A stretch of 61,879 nucleotides of DNA, from contig JADGRF010000196.1 of the NCBI GenBank assembly GCA_017881055.1, forward strand, positions 93,031-154,909, in the 5' to 3' direction. Of this stretch, positions 42,461-50,462 are shown piece after piece. This DNA comes from Sandaracinaceae bacterium (GTDB taxonomy: Bacteria; Myxococcota_A; Polyangia; Polyangiales; JAFGIB01). A program made the translations under genes and the position numbers. Each line of letters begins with the position of its first letter. Position 1 is the stretch's first letter. The notes under the pieces are model-generated. The model ran no database searches. It was not told the DNA's origin and was given only the letters and a program-made list of their open reading frames with translations.

Positions 42461-43414
42461 ATGCGCAATCCGTTTCGATTCGCTTGCTTAGCCGCGGTGT
42501 CCGTGGCGCTTGCTTTGATCCTGCTCGGGGGAGACGCGGCGCCTTGCCTCGCACACCCGGTGGGTCCGTATGTGCCGTACAGCTTGTTCGTCGAGGACGA
42601 ATGGGGCACGCCGCTGCGCACCTTCCACAAGGACGGGCAGACGTTCGTGCTCGGCAGCTACGGACAGCGTTACAACGTACGCGTCACCAATCAGACCGGC
42701 GTGCGCGTCGAGGCGGTGGTGACCGTCGATGGACGAGATGTCGTGAGCGGTCGCGTCGGCGACTTCGTGGGCGAACGCGGCTACATCCTGGATCCGTACG
42801 CGACGCTGAAGATCGAGGGCTTTCGTCGTAACTACGAAGAGGTCGCGGCGTTTCGCTTCTCGAGTCAGGGCGAGAGTTACTCGGCACGCATGGGGACGCC
42901 CGAGAACATCGGCGTGATCGGCGTCGCGTTCTTTCCGGAACGGCCGCGCCCTGCCCCAGCACCGCCGCCGCGTCTGGCACGCCCGCACTACGACTACGAC
43001 AGGGGGCATTCCTACGGGCGATCGACCGAGGGCTCGGCACCGCGCGCGGAGCGCAAGTCGGGCTTGGGCACGAGGGGTGCGGGTTCGGCGGATGAGCCGG
43101 CCGCAGCGCCTAGCCCGAGCAGTCCGCCGGCCGAGCGTGAACGCAGCCGCGCCGACGAGCGGGCCAGCGTCGACAAAGACGACAGCGTTAACAACCTGGG
43201 CACCGAGTACGGAGAGGCGCACGAGAGTCACGTCGAAGAAGTGGCGTTCCAGCGTGCGGATGCGCGGCATCCCGCTCAAGTGATCGCGCTGCGCTACGAC
43301 GACGAACAAGGCCTGCTCGCGCGCGGCATTCGCTTGTCTGTGCCAAGAGCGCACGCAGCCTGGGATGGCCCGGAGCCGTTCCCGCGCAACCGCTTCGCAC
43401 CGCCGCCGCCATGA
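42461..43414 (+). CDS. Secreted protein with proline/charged low-complexity centre
   Basis: The protein has 317 aa. The Sec signal peptide ends CLAHP at about residue 33, and AAGAAGGAG lies before the ATG. The N-terminal domain (about 35-165) is beta-rich (YSLFVEDEWG; FVLGSYGQRYNVRVTNQTGVRVEAVVTVDG; GYILDPYATLKIEGF) and resembles small envelope or virion-like beta-sandwich proteins. Residues 170-240 are Pro/Ser/Arg/Glu-rich. The C-terminus (AQVIALRYDDEQGLLARGI) may be a second short beta unit. I recognise no family. A strong hairpin follows the stop. Confidence 0.7.
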   Translation: MRNPFRFACLAAVSVALALILLGGDAAPCLAHPVGPYVPYSLFVEDEWGTPLRTFHKDGQTFVLGSYGQRYNVRVTNQTGVRVEAVVTVDGRDVVSGRVGDFVGERGYILDPYATLKIEGFRRNYEEVAAFRFSSQGESYSARMGTPENIGVIGVAFFPERPRPAPAPPPRLARPHYDYDRGHSYGRSTEGSAPRAERKSGLGTRGAGSADEPAAAPSPSSPPAERERSRADERASVDKDDSVNNLGTEYGEAHESHVEEVAFQRADARHPAQVIALRYDDEQGLLARGIRLSVPRAHAAWDGPEPFPRNRFAPPPP

Positions 43415-43435
43415 TGCTGCGATGCTCGTGAAGCG

Positions 43436-43469
43436 CGGCCCGACTCGTCCTTCGGGAGGAGTCGGGCCG
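43436..43469 (+). terminator. GC-rich terminator hairpin with UUCG loop
   Basis: The 15-nt arms CGGCCCGACTCGTCC (43436-43450) and GGAGGAGTCGGGCCG (43455-43469) pair with one mismatch around a TTCG tetraloop, 22 nt after the secreted-protein stop. There is no T-run, as is common in high-GC genomes. It is the best intrinsic-terminator candidate in the window. Confidence 0.6.
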
Positions 43470-43508
43470 TGGCTTGTCCGGCCAGGGGTTCTTTGTTAGA
43501 GCGCGCGC

Positions 43509-44090
43509 ATGCGATCGCTGCCTACTCTAGCGCTGCTGGTCGTGCTCTCGGGCTGCGGAGAGTCGTGCAGCTGTGGCGCCGCCGCGATCGAGCGCTCGGG
43601 CAGCACGAGCGCTGCGCCGACGACGCCTATCATCGCGTGGGACGCTTTCAAGCCGTTGGCACCGGACGCGTTCGACGTCTATCGCGCGACTGGCGTTGCA
43701 ACCGGGCACGCGTTGGATGACTTGCCTGCACGTGCGCGCATCTCGACGCTCAAGCGTGTCTACGCGCACGGCGATTCCACGCTGGAGATCGAGCTGATCG
43801 ACACTGCGCAAGCACCCAGCGTGCGCGCGCTGTTCACGCAGCTCGATCGACTGAACCGCAAGACGGAGCTGAGCGTCGTACACGCGACCACGGTGCAAGA
43901 TCGACCAGCGCTCGCACAGTGGAACAGGGGTACGGGTACCGCGCGCGTCGGCGTGCTGGTCGCCGATCGCGTACTCGTGAACCTGAACGTCAAGCCGGCG
44001 ACGTCGCCGGAAGTCGCGCTCGAGCTGGCGAACCTGTTCGACTTTCCGGCGCTGGAAAAAGTGATTGCTGGCGCGCAGCCCCGACCGTGA
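43509..44090 (+). CDS. Lipoprotein of unknown function
   Basis: The protein has 193 aa. The signal ends in lipobox VLSGC (Cys16), followed by a second Cys-rich patch CSCG. The mature domain is mixed alpha/beta (STLEIELIDTAQAPSVRALFTQLDRL; RVGVLVADRVLVNLNVKP). It resembles small myxobacterial lipoproteins with a shared periplasmic fold. No catalytic motif is visible. It is convergent with the alpha/beta hydrolase gene (9-bp gap). Confidence 0.72.
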   Translation: MRSLPTLALLVVLSGCGESCSCGAAAIERSGSTSAAPTTPIIAWDAFKPLAPDAFDVYRATGVATGHALDDLPARARISTLKRVYAHGDSTLEIELIDTAQAPSVRALFTQLDRLNRKTELSVVHATTVQDRPALAQWNRGTGTARVGVLVADRVLVNLNVKPATSPEVALELANLFDFPALEKVIAGAQPRP

Positions 44091-44099
44091 GCTGCACGC

Positions 44100-44756
44100 T
44101 CAGGGCTCGCCGAACACGCTGACGAGATGCGGCGTGATGCGACTGGCGATTTCGCCGAGCCCGCCGAAATGGAAGAAATGATCCGCGCCGCGGATCAGCT
44201 CGAGCGTGGCATCTGGACGCGCCGCGAGCACGGCCTGCAAGTCGGCTACGGGAGACAGCTCGTCGTCGTCTCCCGTGACGACCAGCAGTCGGCCGCGAAA
44301 CGCGCGCAGGTCATCAGCGAGCAGCATGCCGACAGGCGGCGCGACGAGCACGAGCAGCGAGACGCGTGCGTCGTCGCGTGCAGCCAAGAGCGCAGTGCCC
44401 GCACCAAACGAATACCCGGCACACACCAGCGCAGCCGGTTGCGGAACGAGCGTCAGCGCGTGCGCGAGTGTGGCTTCGTAGTCGGCTACTGCGCAGGTGA
44501 GATCGTCGCTGGCGCGGCCCGTGCTTTCTTCCACGCCGCGCCAGTTGAAGGCGAGCGTGGCGACCTTCGCGCGTGCAAAGGCGCTCCGCAGCTGCTGCAC
44601 CACGGGGTTGTCGAACGAGCCTCCGTAGAGCGGATGCGGCGGCGCGATGACGGCCACGCCGCGCTCGGCCGGTGCATAGCGCGCCTGCAGCTGCAAGCTG
44701 CTGCCGTCGGTCTCGCGCACGACGACGTGGCACGGCTCGCCGCGGCCGATGCTCAT
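44100..44756 (-). CDS. Alpha/beta hydrolase (COG2945-like)
   Basis: The protein has 218 aa. IAPPHPLYGGSFDNPVV is the family's signature start, and FNWRGVEESTG supplies the oxyanion region. The nucleophile elbow is GYSFG, and the acid and His follow in VVTGDDDELSP and GADHFFHF. No signal is present, so it is a cytoplasmic serine hydrolase of unknown substrate, likely an esterase. The ATG at 44756 overlaps the stop of the DUF4105 gene (ATGA), so the two are cotranscribed, with the DUF4105 gene first. Confidence 0.87.
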   Translation of the reverse strand: MSIGRGEPCHVVVRETDGSSLQLQARYAPAERGVAVIAPPHPLYGGSFDNPVVQQLRSAFARAKVATLAFNWRGVEESTGRASDDLTCAVADYEATLAHALTLVPQPAALVCAGYSFGAGTALLAARDDARVSLLVLVAPPVGMLLADDLRAFRGRLLVVTGDDDELSPVADLQAVLAARPDATLELIRGADHFFHFGGLGEIASRITPHLVSVFGEP

Positions 44757-46156
44757 GCGTGCGGTTCCTCGCGAGCCACAGTGCCGAGCACAGGCGTGGC
44801 GCCCGCGGCCTTGGCCGTGCGCCCTTCTCCGTGCAGCTGCAACGCGTGATGCGCCAGCGCGTACAGCAGGTTCACCGGGGTAATCAATGCCATGGGCAGC
44901 GTGGTGACCTGATCGAAGCTCGGTAACAGCTTGAGCACGTACAGCGCGCACGTCATGGCGGCGAGCACGTAGCAGATATAGCGAGCGCCGCGCAGCGCGC
45001 GCGGTGAGCCGAACGCGATGGCGATACCGAGCGGAAGAAGACAGAACGTGAGCGGGTTCGCGAGCCACAGATTCTCGTTGTGGTAGGTGACCACGTGCTC
45101 GGTCAACACCCACATCAGAAATCCGAGTAAGCCAGGTAAGCCGAGCAGCAGGCCGAAGAGCGCGTGCTGAGCGCCGAAGAAGCGCCGCGGAAACGAGCCC
45201 TTCGCGCGCAGCATCCACTGCGCCGTGAGCCACGAAAGCAGGCCGAACCCGCTGCCGAGCAAGAGCAGCCACGGCCAGCGGGCAGAGGGAACAGCAGGCG
45301 TGGGCGCGCGCTTCGCCTCGAACACCGTGTAGGCGCTCGCAACCAGCGGGACCGTCTGGCCCGCGGAGTTCACGTAATGCGCACGCGCGACCTGGCGTTC
45401 GAGCTCCTCGGGCAAGAACAGCTCGTCCCACTGCTTGATCGGCATCTCCATCTGGTCGTTCATCCAGAACACCAGCACGAAGTCGATGAAGGGGTCCTGC
45501 TGGGCGTAGCGGCGCGTGTGCTCGCGGTAGCTCATGCGCGCAGGGGTTTGCAGCTGCTTTTTGAACTGACCGCCGAGCGCGCTGTCGATCAAGTCGCGCA
45601 GCTTGGTGGAGCAGTTGTTGAAGTAGTGGTGGTAGAGGTAGTTGCGGTTTTGGGGCAGGACCGCGGTCGACAGCATGCGCGCCAGCACGAGGCGCTTGTC
45701 GGGCGACAAGTTCAGCTCCTGCACACGAATCGAGCGGTTCATCTCGATGTAGCGCGCGAACGTGGCACGCACCGGGCCTTCGCCGACCCAGAACGTGAGC
45801 CGGCCCTTCATGTAGTTGGGCAGCATCTCCGGGCCGAAGTGGAACATCCCGTAGTTGTAGAGGCGGGCCATGCCCTGGCCGCGGTCCTGAACGACCATGG
45901 CGTTGTGGCCGAAGTAGTTGTAGACGTCATCGCCGGGGCCGAAGGTCACGAGCTTGATCGTGATGTCGTCGGCGGACGAGTGTCCCCACGGATCGTCGTC
46001 GTCCGTATCTTGATCCTGAGCCCGCCCGTGAAGCGGCGTTGCCAGTGCGACAGCTAGACATGACGCCAGCGCCGCCACGAGCCAAAGCGAGGGCTGCCGC
46101 CGGCACAGGCGGTGCAGTCTGCGAAGACGAGATAGGACATTGCGTGCAGGCGTCAC
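44753..46156 (-). CDS. DUF4105/Lnb-type membrane protein, candidate lipoprotein N-acyltransferase
   Basis: The protein has about 467 aa from a GTG at 46156; longer readings overlap the divergent gene. A signal-anchor (about 22-40) precedes the DUF4105 domain (about 45-300): VTFGPGDDVYNYFGHNAMVV, LYNYGMFHFG, MKGRLTFWVGE and FNNCSTKLRDLID. The conserved His (GHNA) and Cys (NCST) would form the papain-like active site. The C-terminus has five or six membrane helices. DUF4105 is the domain of Lnb, the lipoprotein N-acyltransferase reported in Bacteroides, so acylation of lipoproteins is the best guess. Other DUF4105 proteins are uncharacterised. It is coupled to the alpha/beta hydrolase gene. Confidence 0.72.
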   Translation of the reverse strand: MTPARNVLSRLRRLHRLCRRQPSLWLVAALASCLAVALATPLHGRAQDQDTDDDDPWGHSSADDITIKLVTFGPGDDVYNYFGHNAMVVQDRGQGMARLYNYGMFHFGPEMLPNYMKGRLTFWVGEGPVRATFARYIEMNRSIRVQELNLSPDKRLVLARMLSTAVLPQNRNYLYHHYFNNCSTKLRDLIDSALGGQFKKQLQTPARMSYREHTRRYAQQDPFIDFVLVFWMNDQMEMPIKQWDELFLPEELERQVARAHYVNSAGQTVPLVASAYTVFEAKRAPTPAVPSARWPWLLLLGSGFGLLSWLTAQWMLRAKGSFPRRFFGAQHALFGLLLGLPGLLGFLMWVLTEHVVTYHNENLWLANPLTFCLLPLGIAIAFGSPRALRGARYICYVLAAMTCALYVLKLLPSFDQVTTLPMALITPVNLLYALAHHALQLHGEGRTAKAAGATPVLGTVAREEPHA

Positions 46157-46176
46157 GGCGAGGTGTGTACCACAAG

Positions 46177-47175
46177 ATGTTGGCCTGGGCCGCGCAAGGA
46201 GGCCCGGGACTCGGGTTCTGGCTGGCATTTTCCTGGGCATCCGGGCTGCGTGGCGGGCTACGCGCACAAGAGCCTGCGCCGGTCGCGACGCAAGTTGATC
46301 TGGTCTGGGAGGCGCCATCCGGTTGCCCCGATCGCGCGGCGTTCGGCGCCGAGCTGGAACACCTGACGGGGCGCGCGCTGACAGCCAGTGGTCGGCGCGT
46401 GCTGCTCGTGCATGCGCGCGTGACCGGACCGAGCGACGCCGGGTACGCGCTCGACATGAGCACCCGAATCGATGACGACCGCGGCACGCGCAGGCTGAGC
46501 GCTGCGTCGTGCGCCGAGCTGACGCACGCGGCGGCGCTGGTCGTCGCGCTCGGGATCGACGCGAACGAAACGGTACCACTGCCGCCGACAGCTGCAGCAG
46601 CACGAGCGCCGCAGTCAGAGGCGGCTGCGGTGCCGACGCCAGCACGACCGCAGACCCGCGCGCTCGCTGCGCACGTACGAGCGGCGGCAGCCCTCGATTT
46701 GGGCTCGCTGCCTGGCAGCGCCGGCGGTGTCGAGATCGCCGGCGGCCTGCAGCTGCGCGCGCTGCAGCTCGAGCTCGCTGCGCTGGCACTGCCCGGTGCA
46801 CGAGCGCACCTCGGTTCCGTGAAGAATGCGGGCGCAGAGCTGCACGTGCTGCGCGTCGGGGCACAAGTCTGCTACGCGCTTTTGCCGCGCACCCGCCTGC
46901 TCGCCGTCTGCGCGCGCGCCGACTACGGGCGGGTCTGGGGCAACAGCTTCGGCATCGCCAGCACTGCGTCCGGTGGCGGGCCGTGGCTCTCGCTCGGCGG
47001 CGGGGCCCGCAGCCAGTTGCCACTCTTCGGCCCGCTCGACCTCGTGCTGGACCTCGGTGTCTCGCGGCGAGTCAGCGGGTCGGCATCGATCACAGCGCGG
47101 CCTGCAGCCCGTAGCCCCGTTTCCGCCTCAGCACGGCAGATCGCTGGCGATCGGCGGTCGGCCAGGTCAAGCTAG
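46177..47175 (+). CDS. Secreted or outer-membrane beta-rich protein of unknown function
   Basis: The protein has 332 aa from ATG at 46177, which gives a signal peptide ending near RAQE. The N-terminal part (VDLVWEAPSGCPDRAAF; ASCAELTHAAALVVALGID) matches a pattern common in Polyangiales genomes: a short Cys-containing domain before an Ala/Pro linker. The C-terminal half (GGVEIAGGLQLRALQLEL; GAELHVLRVGAQVCY; WLSLGGGARSQLPLF) looks like outer-membrane beta-strands. The final 30 residues are atypical (ARPAARSPVSASARQ), and the plus-one frame reads FPPQHGRSLAIGGR, so a late frameshift is possible. It is divergent from the DUF4105 gene, with start codons only 20 bp apart. Confidence 0.68.
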   Translation: MLAWAAQGGPGLGFWLAFSWASGLRGGLRAQEPAPVATQVDLVWEAPSGCPDRAAFGAELEHLTGRALTASGRRVLLVHARVTGPSDAGYALDMSTRIDDDRGTRRLSAASCAELTHAAALVVALGIDANETVPLPPTAAAARAPQSEAAAVPTPARPQTRALAAHVRAAAALDLGSLPGSAGGVEIAGGLQLRALQLELAALALPGARAHLGSVKNAGAELHVLRVGAQVCYALLPRTRLLAVCARADYGRVWGNSFGIASTASGGGPWLSLGGGARSQLPLFGPLDLVLDLGVSRRVSGSASITARPAARSPVSASARQIAGDRRSARSS

Positions 47176-47256
47176 CTCGCCGCGACGAATCCGCGACCTT
47201 TGGCGCGAAGTTCGTGAAAACACGTGGCCCCTCGTAGACTGCGCGGGCAGGCAGCG

Positions 47257-48690
47257 ATGACTGACGACAGCACCAAGCAAGGCGATCGGCGGACCAGCAC
47301 CCAAGGCGGCACCTTGAGACCTGCCGCGGCCCCTCTCCCGAAGAAGCCGCATGCGCAGACGATCGTGGGCGTGGGACAAGATCCCGCGACGCGTCCCGTA
47401 CCCGCGGCAGCCGCGAACACCGGCCGCACGCTACCACCGCCGGCTCCGCCGACGCGTGGTCCCAGCGCTGCTGATACCTGGCGCGGTCCGGCGGTGGCGA
47501 GCGCACCGCCGCCGCCGGCCGCAAGCGCCCCTTTCTCGCGAACACCGACCGCGCGACCGCCAACCCCGGCGAAGACGGAGGCTCTGCTGACTCAGGCGAA
47601 AGACGAGTACCTGCCCGAGCCGCTGATGCCGAGCCTGCCGACTACGATGGCGGCGCCGACGGAGCGCGCTCCGCACTCGACCACGCTGTCGGCCTTCGCG
47701 AACACCGCCGCTGGCGCAGCCGCAGTGGCGACGCGCGGCGATCCGACCCGGCCGATGGTGACGACCGCACCCGTCGTTCATACGGAATCTCGGGCCGACG
47801 CACGACCGCAGCCGACAGCTGCAGCGGAGCGCCTGGAGCCGGACCGGCGCCCATTGGCGTCCGCGGCCCCGAAGCCCACCGCGCCAGCTGCCACGGTCAG
47901 TGAGCGAGCACAGCCCTCGCAGGCAGCGCGCGCCGCACAACCCGTGAAAGCGCCGTCTTCCAGCGCGCCTGCGCTCAAGCTCAAGCTCGACCTCACGCCC
48001 AACGCCACGATCGCGTACAGCGACCGGCCGAGCGCGGTGCCGAAGTCGCGCGCGCCGCTGATTATTGGACTCGCGGTGGCCATCCTGCTGGTCGGCGGCG
48101 GGGTTTGGGTGATGACCTCGGGCTCGCACGCCGCGAATGCGGGCGGTGACAATGCCGCCGTGGCGGCACCCGTCGCGACTGCCGCTGCACCACCCGTCGC
48201 AGCGCCGGTCGAGCCCGCTGCGCCGAGCGCCGGCGTCGTGCCCACGCCGGCAGCTGCAACAGACACGCCGTTACGCAATGCCGAAGGTGTGCTGAAGCCG
48301 GAGGCCGCGCAGCCAACAGCGGCGCCTACGCCGGTGACCGCGGCGCCTACGCCGGCAATCGCGCCAGTGCCGCCGCCGCCAGTCGCGCAGAAAGCCCCCG
48401 GCGCGAAAGCCCCCGCGCCGGGAGCACAGCCCGTGCAAATCGCCCAGCCGGCAGCGGCGCGGCCGAGCCGTCGACCGGCCAGCGAGCCGCGCGGCATCGA
48501 GCCTTCCGTCGCGGCGCCACCGATCTTGAAGATCGAGCCACGTCGTGACCAAGCGCCCGCGCTCGACGGTCCGCCGCCCGCACCGAGCGGGCACGACGAC
48601 GCGCCGGTGTTGCGCATCGCTCCGGCTGCTCCGCCCGAGCCGGAACCCGCGCCCGCTCCGCCCGAGCCCGACGCGCCGCCTGCGCCCTAA
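47257..48690 (+). CDS. Proline/alanine-rich single-pass membrane protein
   Basis: The protein has 477 aa. Residues 1-265 are a disordered, Pro/Ala/Arg/Thr-rich cytoplasmic stretch. One membrane helix follows at about 269-287 (IIGLAVAILLVGGGVWVM). The rest is Ala/Pro/Val-rich low complexity (PAPxPP repeats) ending PPAP. Such proteins resemble the TonB or TadZ-associated linker type but carry no recognisable domain. It is just upstream of the Tad pilin genes (114-bp gap) and may belong to that locus or be an independent gene. Confidence 0.6.
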   Translation: MTDDSTKQGDRRTSTQGGTLRPAAAPLPKKPHAQTIVGVGQDPATRPVPAAAANTGRTLPPPAPPTRGPSAADTWRGPAVASAPPPPAASAPFSRTPTARPPTPAKTEALLTQAKDEYLPEPLMPSLPTTMAAPTERAPHSTTLSAFANTAAGAAAVATRGDPTRPMVTTAPVVHTESRADARPQPTAAAERLEPDRRPLASAAPKPTAPAATVSERAQPSQAARAAQPVKAPSSSAPALKLKLDLTPNATIAYSDRPSAVPKSRAPLIIGLAVAILLVGGGVWVMTSGSHAANAGGDNAAVAAPVATAAAPPVAAPVEPAAPSAGVVPTPAAATDTPLRNAEGVLKPEAAQPTAAPTPVTAAPTPAIAPVPPPPVAQKAPGAKAPAPGAQPVQIAQPAAARPSRRPASEPRGIEPSVAAPPILKIEPRRDQAPALDGPPPAPSGHDDAPVLRIAPAAPPEPEPAPAPPEPDAPPAP

Positions 48691-48766
48691 GCGCCAGACG
48701 ACAGGCTCGAACAGTTTTTCTTCCCGCACGCGCAACTCGCACGTCCGCAGGTCGATATCCGTGCAT

Positions 48767-48800
48767 GAAGCGCAAGCACGCGCTTCGCGAACAAGGATTC
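48767..48800 (+). promoter_or_regulatory. Leader hairpin and ribosome site ahead of the Flp pilin
   Basis: GAAGCGC (48767-48773) and GCGCTTC (48780-48786) form a perfect 7-bp stem with loop AAGCAC. The pilin ribosome site AAGGA (48793-48797) follows 6 nt later and the ATG is at 48805. The hairpin could protect the abundant pilin message or tune its translation. Confidence 0.42.
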
Positions 48801-48804
48801 GACC

Positions 48805-49008
48805 ATGCAAGCAATCAGAGAGAGCTGGCTCGCGCGCCTGCGGCGCGACCAGCGTGGAATGACCACGGTGGAGTACGTGGTCGTGCTGTGTTTGATCATG
48901 GCGGTGTCGGTCGGCGTCTGGAACAAGTTCGGCAATACCGTCTACAAGCGCCTCAGCAGCGCCAACACCAGCTTCGAGACCAGTGTATCGACGACGGCCG
49001 GTGGTTGA
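48805..49008 (+). CDS. flp: Flp/Tad type IVb major pilin
   Basis: The protein has 67 aa. The basic leader (residues 1-18: RRDQRG) ends at the class IVb prepilin peptidase site G18-M19; the mature pilin begins MTTVEYVVV with the invariant Glu5 and Tyr6. The hydrophobic helix VVVLCLIMAVSVGVW follows, then a short Ser/Thr/Gly tail. It is processed by the A24 peptidase encoded two genes later and assembled into the Tad pilus. A good AAGGA ribosome site and a leader hairpin suggest high expression. Confidence 0.93.
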   Translation: MQAIRESWLARLRRDQRGMTTVEYVVVLCLIMAVSVGVWNKFGNTVYKRLSSANTSFETSVSTTAGG

Positions 49009-49165
49009 TCTCCTACGCGCCGAGCGCGGCGCCGCCTCGGTCGAGTACGTGGTCGTGCTCGTCACCGTCGCGCTCTTAGCCTCGCTCGCCATCGTCGCGG
49101 CCGGTGCGCTGCTGTTCCAGCTGCTCCGCTACCAGACTCATCTCCTGATGCTCCCCGTCCCATGA
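49001..49165 (+). CDS. Second Flp-like pilin or pseudopilin (short)
   Basis: The protein has 54 aa from a GTG at 49001, overlapping the flp stop by 8 nt (another GTG lies at 48983). The leader LLRAERG is followed by AASVEYVVVLVTVALLASLAIV, with Glu and Tyr at the mature positions 5 and 6 and the same leader/helix plan as Flp. The tail is only about 18 residues (LLRYQTHLLMLPVP). It is small enough to be missed by gene finders. It is probably a minor pilin or TadE-like pseudopilin, cleaved by the adjacent peptidase, whose ATG overlaps its stop. Confidence 0.75.
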   Translation: MVDLLRAERGAASVEYVVVLVTVALLASLAIVAAGALLFQLLRYQTHLLMLPVP

Positions 49166-49695
49166 CCGCCATGTTCGCACCTTCGTTCGACCTGCATCTC
49201 GTCCTGGCCTGCATCGCCAGCTGCGCCGTCCTCGCAGCGGCCGTGACAGACCTCGTTGCCATAACCATCCCGAATCGCCTGACTCTCCCCCTGCTCGTGC
49301 TCGCGCCCCTGGTCCACGGCTTTGCCGCTGGGCCAGGGGCGCTGGGGCTGTCGCTGCTGGCGGCAGCGCTGTGCGGGCTCGTGCCAGCGCTGGCGTTCGC
49401 GCGCGGCGGCCTCGGCGGCGGGGACGTCAAGCTGTTCGCAGCGCTGGGCGCGCTGCTAGGCTGCGAGCTTGGTCTGCGCATCGAGCTCGGCGCGCTCTGT
49501 CTTGCGGCGCTGTACGCGAGCTTCGTGCTCGTCCATCGGGGGCAGTTGTTTCGCACGCTAATCAGCGGAGTGCGGCTATTCTCCAAGGAGCTTCCGTCAG
49601 CTGCCATCGCCCAGAGCGAGACGTGCATGCGCCTCGGCCCCGCAATCGCTGCCGCCACGCTGCTCACGCTCTGGCTGGGAGACGTCGTCCCGTGA
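49162..49695 (+). CDS. tadV: Prepilin peptidase, A24 family (TadV/CpaA)
   Basis: The protein has 177 aa, with five or six membrane helices. The two aspartates of A24 peptidases are present: Asp in AVTDLVAITIPNRL (about residue 30) and the GGGDVKL motif (about 90-96). It lacks the N-terminal methylation domain of PilD, as expected for Tad systems. It cleaves the leaders of the pilin and the TadE/TadG-like proteins of this locus. It overlaps the small pilin gene before it (4 nt) and the TadE-like gene after it (GTGA). Confidence 0.93.
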   Translation: MTAMFAPSFDLHLVLACIASCAVLAAAVTDLVAITIPNRLTLPLLVLAPLVHGFAAGPGALGLSLLAAALCGLVPALAFARGGLGGGDVKLFAALGALLGCELGLRIELGALCLAALYASFVLVHRGQLFRTLISGVRLFSKELPSAAIAQSETCMRLGPAIAAATLLTLWLGDVVP

Positions 49696-50462
49696 GCCGA
49701 AGCCCACGCGGACTGAGCCTTCGCACGGACGCGCGAGGCGCCGTGATGGTGGAGTTTCTCCTCGCGTTCGTCCCCGTGTTCATCTGTTTCTTGGGCTGCG
49801 TACAGCTGGTGTTCCTTGCGGCGGCAGATCTCGTGGTGCGCCACAGCGCAGTTACAGGTGTGCGCGCAGCGATCGTCGTGCTGGCCGACGATCCGCGGTA
49901 CTACGCTGACGAACACGTGCGCACGATCGCCGCTTCGGGCAAACGCATGGCCGCGATTCGCACGGCGGTCTCGTATCCGCTGGCGGCCATCGCACCCGAT
50001 GCCAACGTTGCGGTGCAGATCGCGACCGGCGAGGCTACGGGTCTCGCGGACGAGCTTGGAAGCACACCCGCCACGCGCTTGCTCTCTGCGTTTGCGCTCT
50101 ACGACGCGCTCTCCACGGCCGTGACGTTTCCCGCCGCCGCTAGGGACGCAACGCTCTTACCCGAAGACAAGACCGTCACGCTGCAGGTGACGTACCTGTT
50201 TCACTGCGGAGTGCCGCTGGTCGCCGCCATGTTTTGTTCCACGTACGGCAGCATGTTCGCCAAGCAGAAGCTCGCGAGGCGCGGCAAGAAGCGGGCACAC
50301 GCCGCGTTCGACGATCTCGAATTCGCGCCGAACCGGACAGCCCAGCAGGGGCTGCTGCTGAGCTCCGCACGCTTTCGCGTCTTCCAGGCCAGCGCCACGC
50401 TGCCGAGCCAGTACGCGCGCTATCTCGACGACAGCACGAAGGACGGCCATGCGGGAACGTGA
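49692..50462 (+). CDS. TadE-like pseudopilin
   Basis: The protein has 256 aa from GTG at 49692. The leader RTDARG precedes AVMVEFLLAFVPVFICFLGCVQLVF, a TadE-type N-terminus with Glu in position and a hydrophobic helix. The remaining 220 residues are periplasmic, mixed alpha/beta, with a basic patch (KQKLARRGKKRAH) and two Cys. TadE proteins are minor pilins needed for pilus assembly. It overlaps tadV by 4 nt and the TadG-like gene by 14 nt. An upstream extension into tadV is rejected as a shadow. Confidence 0.82.
   Translation: MSRSPRGLSLRTDARGAVMVEFLLAFVPVFICFLGCVQLVFLAAADLVVRHSAVTGVRAAIVVLADDPRYYADEHVRTIAASGKRMAAIRTAVSYPLAAIAPDANVAVQIATGEATGLADELGSTPATRLLSAFALYDALSTAVTFPAAARDATLLPEDKTVTLQVTYLFHCGVPLVAAMFCSTYGSMFAKQKLARRGKKRAHAAFDDLEFAPNRTAQQGLLLSSARFRVFQASATLPSQYARYLDDSTKDGHAGT

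Noticed and set aside
44757-45431. Upstream extension of the alpha/beta hydrolase into the DUF4105 gene
   Set aside because: The extension is Arg/Ala-rich antisense-like sequence in another frame of a gene with a clear domain; the ATG at 44756 has the family's normal start.
46157-47023. N-terminal extension of the DUF4105 protein
   Set aside because: It overlaps the divergent envelope-protein gene and is Arg/Pro/Ser-rich without any signal; the GTG at 46156 gives a sensible membrane anchor.
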